DNA of 34,128 bases, taken from the NCBI GenBank assembly GCA_002361355.1, contig DESQ01000004.1, forward strand, positions 1 to 34,128, written 5' to 3'. This DNA comes from Lachnospiraceae bacterium UBA3310. GTDB lineage: Bacteria; Bacillota; Clostridia; Lachnospirales; Lachnospiraceae. Under the pieces are notes generated by a model. It had not been told where the DNA came from, did not search any database, and saw nothing but the letters and a program-made list of their open reading frames with translations. The position numbers and the translations under genes were made by a program. Below, piece after piece: positions 7,773 through 15,284 of the stretch; positions within the stretch are counted from its first letter, which is position 1; each line of letters begins with the position of its first letter.

Positions 7773-9209
7773 CTAATAAAATCCATATCTTCTGGTCATT
7801 TCATAGGAATACCCAAAACGGCTTGTCACGCAGAGCCTGGCACAGTAGGCGTCAAAACAGCCATCCAGACGAAAGCGCCCATTTCCCGGCGTGCGCCGGA
7901 TATCCATCTCCATAATATCCATGGCGCGCGCTGTCCGGGTTTTAGCGTCCTGCAAAAAAAGCATCAGTTGTAAATATTCTTTATAATTCAACCCGTTTCC
8001 TCCGGCATCCTCCACAAGACTTCCACGCACATCCTTGATACAGTTGATGCCGGTCTTCCAGTCGGCGGCGGTTTTCATAACCGGTACCCTGCCACCGCTC
8101 AACAGTATCTTTACATCCTGTAAGCTCTCTACATAAGCCCATGCAAAAAGAATCGTATACTTGACCGGCTCCATCAATGCCGGCAAAAGGGTTACCGCTG
8201 TCAGCGCGGCCGCCATAGCCTGTGCCTCTGCCACCTTTGCACTGTCCGAGAGAATGTAAAGCACGTTTGATACCTCCCGCCAAAGCAGCAGCCTTTTCGT
8301 CACCTGCTCTAAATTCTGCCAATCCGTATCTTCTCCTGACAGAATGTATTCGATCTGATATTTTAAGAGCGATTTTTCCATCTCTTCCCCGTAATACCCG
8401 CATTTTTCAAACAGATACGCCTGAAAAACCAACTCGTCCGGCTCTCCGCCTGCCTCCACAGCTTCCGCGCAAAGTCCCGTGCCCGACATCCTGTCCGGGC
8501 GGTGGGAAATATAGTCTCCCAAATCCACCTTCACTGTGGAAACTGCGGAAGGATCTTCCAGAACAAGATTCAACACGCCGCTGTTTCTGGTGGCGTTGGC
8601 GATATCCGCCGGATTATCCAACGGCACCTCCTCAAACTTTCCTTCTTCCACCTCCTTCTTGGGCAGGCCGATTGCTTCAATCTGCGACTCATACTCCTGC
8701 CGCCACGCTCCCACATCGGTAGAATCAAGGCCGGCTCCCTGCAGCAAATCAATATTACCGCTTATCCTGTCAAGGATTGCCCCCACCGGGTAATCTCCCA
8801 TATAATCCGTAATCTGTCTTTTTAACACCGCGCCGTTATCGTCTGAGGCAACCGCGTATTCCGGAATCTCCGCCGTTCCCATATCCATCGCCAGAAAGTC
8901 CTTCTCTCCAAACAAGCTCTTTTTCTCCTCCGGATGAAAATTCTTCTGCATATAACCTCGAAGGTGGGCTTGTGTATTTGCAATATCCGGATGGGAACCA
9001 CAATAGGAAGTATCCACAAACAAAAGATCGTACTGCTCCAAAAGTTCTCTGTGATATTCAGCCAAAACGGAATTCATCCCTATGTCTGCCACACACTCGA
9101 ATTTCATGCGGATGGCACTGATCCGTGCCCCTTCTATCACTGTGAATACAAGGGACAGGATCAAAGTCAATGAAAGGGATAAAAATACCGTTATATATCC
9201 CCGCCTCAT
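7773..9209 (-). CDS. DUF5702-like / TadG-like pilus-associated protein
   Basis: 478 residues. An N-terminal MRRGYITVFLSLSL is followed by a membrane helix (about 5-27) and a large extracytoplasmic domain rich in acidic and helical segments, with a second hydrophobic stretch around 330-360. The start resembles the prepilin-like 'GYITVF' beginning of DUF5702 proteins found in clostridial Tad loci, but position 5 after the glycine is Phe, not the usual Glu. Its ATG overlaps the Flp gene stop as ATGA, so translation is coupled. Function is unknown; a minor pilin or TadG-type tip component is the likely reading. Confidence 0.68.
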   Translation of the reverse strand: MRRGYITVFLSLSLTLILSLVFTVIEGARISAIRMKFECVADIGMNSVLAEYHRELLEQYDLLFVDTSYCGSHPDIANTQAHLRGYMQKNFHPEEKKSLFGEKDFLAMDMGTAEIPEYAVASDDNGAVLKRQITDYMGDYPVGAILDRISGNIDLLQGAGLDSTDVGAWRQEYESQIEAIGLPKKEVEEGKFEEVPLDNPADIANATRNSGVLNLVLEDPSAVSTVKVDLGDYISHRPDRMSGTGLCAEAVEAGGEPDELVFQAYLFEKCGYYGEEMEKSLLKYQIEYILSGEDTDWQNLEQVTKRLLLWREVSNVLYILSDSAKVAEAQAMAAALTAVTLLPALMEPVKYTILFAWAYVESLQDVKILLSGGRVPVMKTAADWKTGINCIKDVRGSLVEDAGGNGLNYKEYLQLMLFLQDAKTRTARAMDIMEMDIRRTPGNGRFRLDGCFDAYCARLCVTSRFGYSYEMTRRYGFY

Positions 9210-9406
9210 TCCATTACCGTATTGCTGTCCGTGGTGATCTTTTCAAACACCTTTTCCACCAGAGACCGCAACTGCGTCTTGAAAATGATAACCAGACCGA
9301 TCAGCACCACAATAATCAAAATGATTTCTACGGTGCCCATGCCTTCCTCCTCCCACAGGAAGTCCCGAAATCCCTTTAATCTCTTTTCTTTTTCTCTTTT
9401 CCTCAT
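9206..9406 (-). CDS. Flp1-like major pilin precursor (Tad pilus)
   Basis: 66 residues: a 22-residue charged leader ending EEEG, then MGTVE and a 20-residue hydrophobic helix, and a short polar C-terminus. Cleavage after G22 would give a 44-residue pilin with Glu at position 5, the standard type IVb layout. Start 9406 is chosen because AAGGAGGAAAAGAC precedes this ATG; an ATG 7 codons upstream follows the tadC stop directly (TAAATG) but has no site of its own. As the likely structural subunit of the fibre it would be inserted in the membrane, processed by a prepilin peptidase and assembled by CpaF, TadB and TadC. Confidence 0.85.
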   Translation of the reverse strand: MRKREKEKRLKGFRDFLWEEEGMGTVEIILIIVVLIGLVIIFKTQLRSLVEKVFEKITTDSNTVME

Positions 9407-9427
9407 GTCTTTTCCTCCTTTGGTCAT

Positions 9428-10876
9428 TTAGTTTAATGTGAATGAAAAATATGCCGGAATCATAATAATCACCATAACGACACAGAGCATCATCATCATT
9501 GGCAAAAGCAGTTTTGTACCCGCCTCCTCGCCCAGCTTTTTGGCAAGATTCTTTCGCTGCGCAAAAGCGTTGTCCGCCTCCTGTCTGAGCATTCTGAGCA
9601 GGTCATTGCTTCCCTTTCGGATGTTCTGGGAAAGCAGCGCCGACAGCTTGATATAAGGCTGCACCTGACACCGCTTTCCAAAATGATCATAGGCTTCTGT
9701 CTCTGACCTGCCGCCCTGCAGTTCGTTACAGGTTATCAATATTTCCTCGTACACATATTTCTTTCTCTCCTCCCGCTGTTTTTTATAATCCTCGCCCATT
9801 TTTAAAAAGGCGTTTCTGATGGTCATGCCCGCTCCCATATAGAGCGTAAGTTTATTGACAATTTCCGGATAATCTAAAAGAAGCTCCCGGCGTCTCGCCT
9901 CCAGTCTCTGATCCAGTTCCCGGCCTTTACTCCAGTAAAGCACGCCCGCCGCCAACAGTACCAGAATCAGAAAATATCCGCTGCTGTCCTCAATGATCTC
10001 TTTCCAGACGACAGGCTCTGTGCCGATCCGCTCCGGCAGCACCATCGCCTCCGCATTTTTGGTGCTCTGCTCCTTCTCCCAAAGCAGTTCCTCTATCCGG
10101 GCACGAAGCGCCTCTTCGGGTGTGTAGACCACTGGATTGACCTGCACATAAAGCTCGACTTCCCTGACCCATTCCTCACAGCGAAACCTTGCCGTCAGGA
10201 CGACAATCTCTCCCTCCGTAAGCCCCTCATTGTATACCGTTCCGTCAGAATGAATCAGAGAATAGGCACTGCTCTCCCAACTGATCCGGAAAGGATAGCC
10301 CTTTAGTTCTGTCACCAGCTCCAAATCCTTCCGCACATCCTCCAGCCTGTCATTTTCCCCGAGAACCGCCCCGGGCAGCAAAGCCTGCGCCTCCGCAAAA
10401 CTTTTTTCCAGCTCTTCTTGCGTAAATTTCCTCTCCTCCAGAAGATAATCAAAAGCCTCCTCCTGTATTCCCGGAATTTCTGCCAAAAGCCCTACCTTCA
10501 CATCACCCTCTCCATAGGCGTTTCTGGGAAGAATGTTTCCGTCAATCAGCCTTGTACTGCCGTGGGCGGCGGCCCATGCTGCCAGACAGAGCAGATCACC
10601 CACAAACACCACCATAAGCAGTGTGCTGTACAACGACAGATAATGCTCCCTAATCTGCTGTTCCACCGCAATTTTCGGCTGCAGCGTTTTCAGCTTATCC
10701 CCCAGTTGTCTTCTGTAAAGCGCTCTCTGCCAGTCCTTTCTCTTATTTTTACTTTTACCCTGTTTGCTCCCGTAGATTTGGGCCGCCATCTTCCGGAACG
10801 GATTACCGGCCTCCCCCACGGACAAAAGAAATAAGACCAGATAAAGCCCCAAAATTCCGCCATAGACATATATCAT
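9428..10876 (-). CDS. TadC-like inner-membrane platform protein with a large inserted domain
   Basis: 482 residues. The C-terminal part (about 325-482) is a type II secretion F domain as in TadC (LTLYMGAGMTIRNAFLKMG, GGRSETEAY, then a strongly hydrophobic tail). Unlike a standard TadC of roughly 300 residues it starts with a membrane helix (2-19), a basic linker, a second helix (about 82-100) and a soluble domain of about 200 residues before a third helix (about 307-323). That domain would lie outside the membrane if both flanking helices span it. AAAGGAG precedes the ATG, and the gene follows tadB after 15 bases. Confidence 0.8.
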   Translation of the reverse strand: MIYVYGGILGLYLVLFLLSVGEAGNPFRKMAAQIYGSKQGKSKNKRKDWQRALYRRQLGDKLKTLQPKIAVEQQIREHYLSLYSTLLMVVFVGDLLCLAAWAAAHGSTRLIDGNILPRNAYGEGDVKVGLLAEIPGIQEEAFDYLLEERKFTQEELEKSFAEAQALLPGAVLGENDRLEDVRKDLELVTELKGYPFRISWESSAYSLIHSDGTVYNEGLTEGEIVVLTARFRCEEWVREVELYVQVNPVVYTPEEALRARIEELLWEKEQSTKNAEAMVLPERIGTEPVVWKEIIEDSSGYFLILVLLAAGVLYWSKGRELDQRLEARRRELLLDYPEIVNKLTLYMGAGMTIRNAFLKMGEDYKKQREERKKYVYEEILITCNELQGGRSETEAYDHFGKRCQVQPYIKLSALLSQNIRKGSNDLLRMLRQEADNAFAQRKNLAKKLGEEAGTKLLLPMMMMLCVVMVIIMIPAYFSFTLN

Positions 10877-10891
10877 GTAAACTCCTTTCCT

Positions 10892-11650
10892 TCAAACCTC
10901 AATCTCCACAATCCTCTTTGAAAACAGATACGCCGCGCCGTAAAAAAGCAGACATACAGTCATAACTGCAATTCCGATGACATTGTGGTAGAGCACGTCG
11001 AAAAATCCTTTCGATGTCGTCCCGATATAAAAAATAATTAAAAACGGCACCATATTCATAATTTTCTGCTCCATCTTTTTTGAGCTGATCATAAGCTGTA
11101 TTTCCTTATCCGTCTCAATCTTCTGCTCGATCACCGCCGCCGTCTTCTCCAAAATTTCCGTCAGATTGCCCCCGCTTCTCCTGGCAATCAAAAAGACATC
11201 CGCAAACTGCATGATATCGGGCACATGGCTCCTGATTCCCAGATCGTACAAAAGCCGTTCCAAAACCACATTGTTTTCCAGTCCCCGCAGCATATATTTC
11301 ACCTCAAGGCACACCAGACTATCCTCCCCGTAGAGAAGTTCCATATCGCGGCAGGATTCCCGCAGTGCATTCTCAATGGAATACCCCGCCTTCATGTTTG
11401 CTGAAAGTGCAAGCACCAGATCCTTAAACTGCAGGCTCAACTCCTGTCTGCGTTTTTTTGCCTGTTCCCTTTTCTTCTGCCGCACAAACAAAATAAATAC
11501 GGGAATCAGAAAAACACAGGCGAGACAGGATTGATAGAAAAAATACCCAATCACCGCAACGAGAACCGCTCCCTCCAGACAGGCAAGCATCCCTTCCTTT
11601 AACGAAAACCGGTATTCAGCATAATCCGGCGGACTGTAACTTTTCGACAT
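10892..11650 (-). CDS. TadB-like type II/IV secretion F-domain protein
   Basis: 252 residues. Two hydrophobic segments near the N-terminus (about 22-58), a cytoplasmic F domain (LSANMKAGYSIENALRE, RRSGGNLTEILEKTA) and two C-terminal membrane helices, as in TadB. It forms the membrane platform on which the CpaF ATPase acts. The open frame extends 61 codons upstream inside the cpaF gene, but MSKSYSPP at 11650 has AAGGGAG in front and is the sensible start. It overlaps the cpaF end by 35 bases in another frame. Confidence 0.87.
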   Translation of the reverse strand: MSKSYSPPDYAEYRFSLKEGMLACLEGAVLVAVIGYFFYQSCLACVFLIPVFILFVRQKKREQAKKRRQELSLQFKDLVLALSANMKAGYSIENALRESCRDMELLYGEDSLVCLEVKYMLRGLENNVVLERLLYDLGIRSHVPDIMQFADVFLIARRSGGNLTEILEKTAAVIEQKIETDKEIQLMISSKKMEQKIMNMVPFLIIFYIGTTSKGFFDVLYHNVIGIAVMTVCLLFYGAAYLFSKRIVEIEV

Positions 11651-12836
11651 AGGCAAGTTCTCCCTTCTTTTTGAGGACGCCGAGAATTTTTCCTTCGCCT
11701 GTCTCACCCTCCTCCTCAAAGCGGTAGAGCGGGCATAGACGGATTTCCCCCTCCTCGCAGTCCAACACCTCCACGATCTCCAACACTTTTCTCGTCCTGT
11801 CCCGCAGCCGTCCCAGATGGATGATAAGATCAATTCCGGAGGCGATCTGCTGTCTGATTGCTTCCAGGGGAATTTCCATTCCCATGAGAATCATATTTTC
11901 CAGACGGCTCAACATATCCCGCGAACTGTTGGCATGTCCCGTTGACATGGAACCGTCGTGCCCTGTATTCAAACACTGCATCATGTCAAAAGCCTCACCG
12001 CCGCGCACCTCTCCGACGATAATCCGGTCAGGGCGCATTCGCAGAGATGTTTTAATCAGATCTCTTATGGTGATCTCGCGACATCCCTCCACGTTCTCAT
12101 TCCGCGTCTCCATCCTCACAATGTTTTGTATGTTCCTGATCTGTAATTCCGCACTGTCCTCTATCGTGATAATGCGCTCCTCTTCCGGAATATAATTAGA
12201 AAGCGCATTTAAAAAAGTGGTCTTTCCGGATCCCGTTCCGCCGCTGATAAAAATGTTGTACTTCGCCTTTACCAGCCTGCCCAGCCACTGGCAGACCTCC
12301 TCTGTCACCGAGCCGAAATTCACCAGATCCTCCATCGTGATCGGCTTGTCCGGAAAACGCCTGATCGTGACAATGGGCCCGTTTAACGCCACCGGATTTA
12401 AAACTACGTTGACCCGGGCGCCGTTCTCCAGTCTGGCATCTACGATGGGTGACGCCTCATTTACTGTCCGGTTGCAGTCCGACACGATCTGTTGTATTAC
12501 ATTCTGTAATTTTTCTCTGCTGTCAAAATGCAGATCACTCTCCAAAAGTTTCCCGTTTTTCTCGATGAAAATTTTATCCGGCCCGTTGATCATGATCTCC
12601 GTAATCTGCGGATCATCCACCAGTTCCTGCAGGATGTCCAGCTTGCGAACCGCGTGAAAAAGCTCCCTCCTAAGCCGCTTCCTCTCCGCTAACGGTATCG
12701 GCCTCTCCCGGCTCTCCCTCACAAGCATTCCGTCTATCAGTTCTCTGATCTCCTCATCGCTGCTCTCCCTGGAATAGTCGATGCTCTCCAAAAGTCTTTC
12801 CTTTAACCGCTTTCGTCTCTCCTCCGTGTTATCCAT
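11616..12836 (-). CDS. CpaF/TadA-family secretion ATPase
   Basis: 406 residues. Walker A GGTGSGKTT is at 199-207, the Asp box TIEDSAELQ near 224-232, Walker B RIIVGEVRGGE at 271-281 and the His box GHDGSMSTGHANS at 292-304, all intact. It is the hexameric cytoplasmic ATPase that powers Flp pilus assembly. An AGAGGATATCT site precedes the ATG. It overlaps the tadZ gene by 8 bases and the tadB gene by 35, pointing to a single polycistronic mRNA. Among the P-loop proteins of this operon it is the one with a complete active site. Confidence 0.95.
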   Translation of the reverse strand: MDNTEERRKRLKERLLESIDYSRESSDEEIRELIDGMLVRESRERPIPLAERKRLRRELFHAVRKLDILQELVDDPQITEIMINGPDKIFIEKNGKLLESDLHFDSREKLQNVIQQIVSDCNRTVNEASPIVDARLENGARVNVVLNPVALNGPIVTIRRFPDKPITMEDLVNFGSVTEEVCQWLGRLVKAKYNIFISGGTGSGKTTFLNALSNYIPEEERIITIEDSAELQIRNIQNIVRMETRNENVEGCREITIRDLIKTSLRMRPDRIIVGEVRGGEAFDMMQCLNTGHDGSMSTGHANSSRDMLSRLENMILMGMEIPLEAIRQQIASGIDLIIHLGRLRDRTRKVLEIVEVLDCEEGEIRLCPLYRFEEEGETGEGKILGVLKKKGELAYVEKLQSAGLC

Positions 12837-13839
12837 AGATATCCTCTTTTATAATTGATTTCACATATCCGGCCAGCTCTCCGTGAGTCATCATATCCAG
12901 ACTATCCGGAAGCTGTTGGAAAACCGGGAAACGGCATTTCACGGTTTTCTCCGTAATTTCTTCCAGTTCACCGGTCTGTAACATCTGCTCATACTGCCGC
13001 AGCTTCGCCATGGCGAAGGGATCGTCCCTTGTAATGGTATAGATCTTCTGACAACTCTTTAACAGATCGAAAAGCCCGTCTATGCCGTCATCCAGATCTA
13101 AAATCATATACTCATACTCCCCGATTGCCGCAATGTCCCTGCACAGTGCAAGCCACTGCTCCCCCGGCACTTCCTTGATACCCAGCGCATACTGCATCGG
13201 CGGTATGTAATCCAGTCCGCCCGCATTCTGGATGATCGTAGGCAGGCGGAGGGCCAGTTTTTCCCGCGCGCTCTGAAAATAGTACATAACGTCAAGCATA
13301 TCCGTCTGATAATCCCTTCGCAAAAGCTCTCCTAACCCTGAATACATCTCAAAATTCAAATATAGTGTCCTGTGCTCCTTCGCTAAAAGCTGTCCCAGCG
13401 TCAGCGCGAAAGAAGTTTGCAGACATCTTTTCACCGGAGAATAAATACCGATGGTTTTCACCGCAGTATCCACCGCCTCCGGATACTCTTTCCATCCTCC
13501 CCCGTCCGCAATGACATCGAGCATTTTCTGGACTACCTTTTCAGGACTTTGATATTTGCTGATGCAGCAAGCTTCCTCCTGTTGCGCCTGTTCACTCTCC
13601 TGTAAAATAAACATCTGCGCCACCTGGCTTTTCACAAATTCCTCCCGAATCAACTTCCACGCATTTTCCGCAATGAGAAGAATTTCAATCTCCTCCCTCC
13701 CTGCAAATTTTTCCAGTTCCTCCACTGCCGTGAACAAATGCAGGGTGTAGGGAAGTTTCACTTTTTCCAAAATGTACTCCGCCATGCGAAAGGCATATCC
13801 CTCCTCCGTGTCGCAAATGGCCATTATCTTATGTCTCAA
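12829..13839 (-). CDS. TadZ/CpaE-like localisation ATPase with degenerate P-loop
   Basis: 336 residues. An N-terminal receiver-like region (to about 125) lacks a clear phosphoacceptor Asp. The C-terminal MinD/ParA-like domain begins KTIGIYSPVKRCLQTSF. At the Walker A position the signature Lys is replaced by Gln (CLQTS) and the glycines are missing. TadZ proteins place the Tad machine at a cell pole, and atypical Walker A sequences are known in the family. Start: TTG at 13839 lies 6 bases after AGGAGG and overlaps the previous stop as TTGA; upstream in-frame GTG (13860) and downstream ATG (13824) are less well placed. Confidence 0.82.
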   Translation of the reverse strand: MRHKIMAICDTEEGYAFRMAEYILEKVKLPYTLHLFTAVEELEKFAGREEIEILLIAENAWKLIREEFVKSQVAQMFILQESEQAQQEEACCISKYQSPEKVVQKMLDVIADGGGWKEYPEAVDTAVKTIGIYSPVKRCLQTSFALTLGQLLAKEHRTLYLNFEMYSGLGELLRRDYQTDMLDVMYYFQSAREKLALRLPTIIQNAGGLDYIPPMQYALGIKEVPGEQWLALCRDIAAIGEYEYMILDLDDGIDGLFDLLKSCQKIYTITRDDPFAMAKLRQYEQMLQTGELEEITEKTVKCRFPVFQQLPDSLDMMTHGELAGYVKSIIKEDIYG

Positions 13840-14363
13840 AATAATCCTCCTATTCTGCACACCGTACTGAACAGAATCGGCACCGCAAAATGAATCTTGT
13901 TTTTACAGTAGGTGTGATAGTCCTGCTTCAAATCTTTGCCGTAAATTTTCCAATGTCTTGTCCGCCGAATCTCCTGTAAATAGGATATAAGGCAGCACAG
14001 CCTCTCCCTGCCGTTTTTTTCTGCGGCCAGTTTAAGTAATGAAAATCCTGCGCCAATCACAAAGGCGCCCACCAATATAACCATCACTTCTCCCGTTTTC
14101 TGAAAGCTCCCAATCAGGACAAACAATTTCACATCGCCCGCGCCGAACGCGCCTATCCTATACAGTGGATACATCAACAGAAACGCTAAAGTCACAGATG
14201 CCAGAATACCCGATAATTCCCGGCCCGATAAGAGACTTCCCGCAATTCCGCATGCGATGCCTAAAAGAATAAAACCGTTCGGAATCCGATCCGTCTTAAG
14301 ATCTGCCAGTGCAGAGAGCAAAAGCAGGAAAAGCAAAATCGACTGCCAGTTATTCAGTCCAAT
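13836..14363 (-). CDS. Prepilin peptidase (TadV/CpaA type), first gene of the Tad operon
   Basis: About 175 residues, hydrophobic, with active-site aspartates in ALADLKTDRIPN and GAGDVKL. It would cut the leader from Flp and the TadE-like proteins. The start is uncertain. The first in-frame TTG is at 14336, with no ribosome binding site. Upstream in the same open frame an ATT at 14363-14361 lies 7 bases after GGAGG, giving a natural N-terminus (GLNNWQSILLFLLLL). A CTG at 14357 is another option. I give the ATT as most likely because of spacing. The stop overlaps tadZ (TTGA). Basic C-terminal 60 residues extend beyond the peptidase core. Confidence 0.78.
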   Translation of the reverse strand: MGLNNWQSILLFLLLLSALADLKTDRIPNGFILLGIACGIAGSLLSGRELSGILASVTLAFLLMYPLYRIGAFGAGDVKLFVLIGSFQKTGEVMVILVGAFVIGAGFSLLKLAAEKNGRERLCCLISYLQEIRRTRHWKIYGKDLKQDYHTYCKNKIHFAVPILFSTVCRIGGLF

Positions 14364-14494
14364 AAAACCACCTCCACATTTTCATTTTTGACTCATCGAA
14401 ATAATTTGGGAGATCTTCCCGATGCCATAAGGCTTGAATCGCAGAACTTTCACAGAATAAAGTCCCGCATAGAATTTCTTGAGTTGTGACTTGA

Positions 14495-14522
14495 ATTATA
14501 ACACAATCAAAAATCTTGTCTA
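14495..14522 (-). promoter_or_regulatory. Probable promoter of the Tad operon
   Basis: TAGACA (14522-14517), 16 bases, TATAAT (14500-14495) on the minus strand. Transcription would start near 14488, giving a leader of about 125 bases before the first Tad gene. It is the only good promoter between bofA and the Tad genes, and the following twelve genes are nearly contiguous. Confidence 0.7.
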
Positions 14523-14529
14523 TAGCTCT

Positions 14530-14554
14530 TTCACAAAAAAAATATTTTTGTGAA
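14530..14554. repeat. A/T-rich inverted repeat between bofA and the Tad promoter
   Basis: TTCACAAAAA (14530-14539) and TTTTTGTGAA (14545-14554) with a 5-base loop. It lies just after the bofA stop on the minus strand. It might end the bofA transcript weakly, since it has T-rich arms but no following T-run, or serve as an operator close to the Tad promoter. Confidence 0.4.
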
Positions 14555-14558
14555 TTAC

Positions 14559-14831
14559 TCACAAGATTTTAAAAAAATGAATGCCATAAAGTACGGCAAT
14601 GCCCGGAAATCCAAGAAATCCGGATGTCAAAACCGTAAACGGATTGATCCCGACCGCCACCTGTAACTGCCTTGCCGCCAGCAGATAATTGATGGCATAA
14701 ATCCCCACTGTTCCCATCACCGCACGCAGGACAAAGTTGATCAGCCATTCCACCTTCCTTCCCATCGCCCCGATTGCCAAAACAATCAGGCATACCGCCA
14801 AAATAACCGCCGCTCCGCTTATGTTTCCCAT
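14559..14831 (-). CDS. Pro-sigma-K processing inhibitor BofA family protein
   Basis: 90 residues with three hydrophobic segments and the family's C-terminal INPFTVLTSGFLGFPG pattern. BofA holds the SpoIVFB protease inactive in the outer forespore membrane until sigma-K is needed, so its presence suggests a spore-former or its descendant. AAGAGGT precedes the ATG. A sigma-E-like promoter sits upstream (14876-14905). In Bacillus it follows yaaL in the same direction; here yaaL lies next to it but points the other way. Confidence 0.88.
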   Translation of the reverse strand: MGNISGAAVILAVCLIVLAIGAMGRKVEWLINFVLRAVMGTVGIYAINYLLAARQLQVAVGINPFTVLTSGFLGFPGIAVLYGIHFFKIL

Positions 14832-14875
14832 AATACGATACCTCTTTTCATACCGCTTCCTTTCCCTTTGCGGCT

Positions 14876-14905
14876 ATTATATGTGCGGGCTGTCCATAAT
14901 ATTAC
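14876..14905 (-). promoter_or_regulatory. Sigma-E-like sporulation promoter upstream of bofA
   Basis: On the minus strand GTAATATT (14905-14898) and CATATAAT (14883-14876) are separated by 14 bases. Both elements differ at one base from the Bacillus mother-cell sigma-E consensus (KTCATATT and CATACAAT) and the spacing is right. The vegetative reading is poor because no -35 fits the TATAAT. This agrees with the known sporulation role of bofA. Confidence 0.6.
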
Positions 14906-14935
14906 ATGAATATTTTTGGAAATTTTTACCTAAAC

Positions 14936-14961
14936 TGGTAACAGAAGGAATTATTTACCAT
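14936..14961 (+). repeat. Inverted repeat TGGTAA/TTACCA upstream of yaaL
   Basis: TGGTAA and TTACCA are separated by about 13 bases in the A/T-rich region before the plus-strand yaaL gene. It may be an operator or leader hairpin. No convincing promoter for yaaL was found in the 14906-14995 interval. Confidence 0.3.
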
Positions 14962-14995
14962 TTTTTTAAATTAAAAGAAAGGCGGAAATCCTGAC

Positions 14996-15283
14996 ATGAA
15001 AATGATTTTCAGACAAAGCCCCTGTATTCCCGCGGAGAGCGATATTATCGTAGACAGGCAGAATCTGACTATAAGGGAAGAGCTTCTGCTCGCCAGAAAC
15101 GCGTTGGAAAACGCCTACACGGGTTTTGACAATGTGACAGATCCCGATTTGATTGACTGTTACATCTATGAACTTAACGCTGTCATGAAACGGTATAAAT
15201 ACCTGTTACAAAAGGCAGCGGAAAGTGATCCGCTGCCTGAAAAAGAACACGCCAATGCCATGCGTCCGCTGACGCTTTTGTAA
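14996..15283 (+). CDS. DUF2508 / YaaL family protein
   Basis: 95 residues. The central part (NVTDPDLIDCYIYELNAVMKRYKYLL) matches the short YaaL family, helical proteins of unknown function that sit between recR and bofA in Bacillus. Here it is one of the few genes on the plus strand, divergent from bofA and converging on fliS with a single base between the stops. The ribosome binding site (AAAGGCGG) is only moderate. A perfect hairpin in its last third (15214-15237) appears to serve as terminator for the opposite strand. Confidence 0.8.
   Translation: MKMIFRQSPCIPAESDIIVDRQNLTIREELLLARNALENAYTGFDNVTDPDLIDCYIYELNAVMKRYKYLLQKAAESDPLPEKEHANAMRPLTLL
15207..15237 (-). terminator. Flagellar operon terminator lying inside yaaL
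   Basis: Read on the minus strand, GGCAGCGGA pairs with TCCGCTGCC (9 perfect base pairs, 6-base loop, 15237-15214), followed by TTTTGT. It is the first intrinsic terminator after fliS, 47 bases beyond its stop, and lies in the coding sequence of the convergent yaaL gene. Confidence 0.7.
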
Positions 15284-15284
15284 A

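Noticed and set aside
14350..14562. A 70-codon minus-strand frame between bofA and the Tad genes
   Set aside because: It starts with GTG without a ribosome binding site, spans the Tad promoter and ends over the ribosome binding site of the next gene. It is better explained as a leader region.
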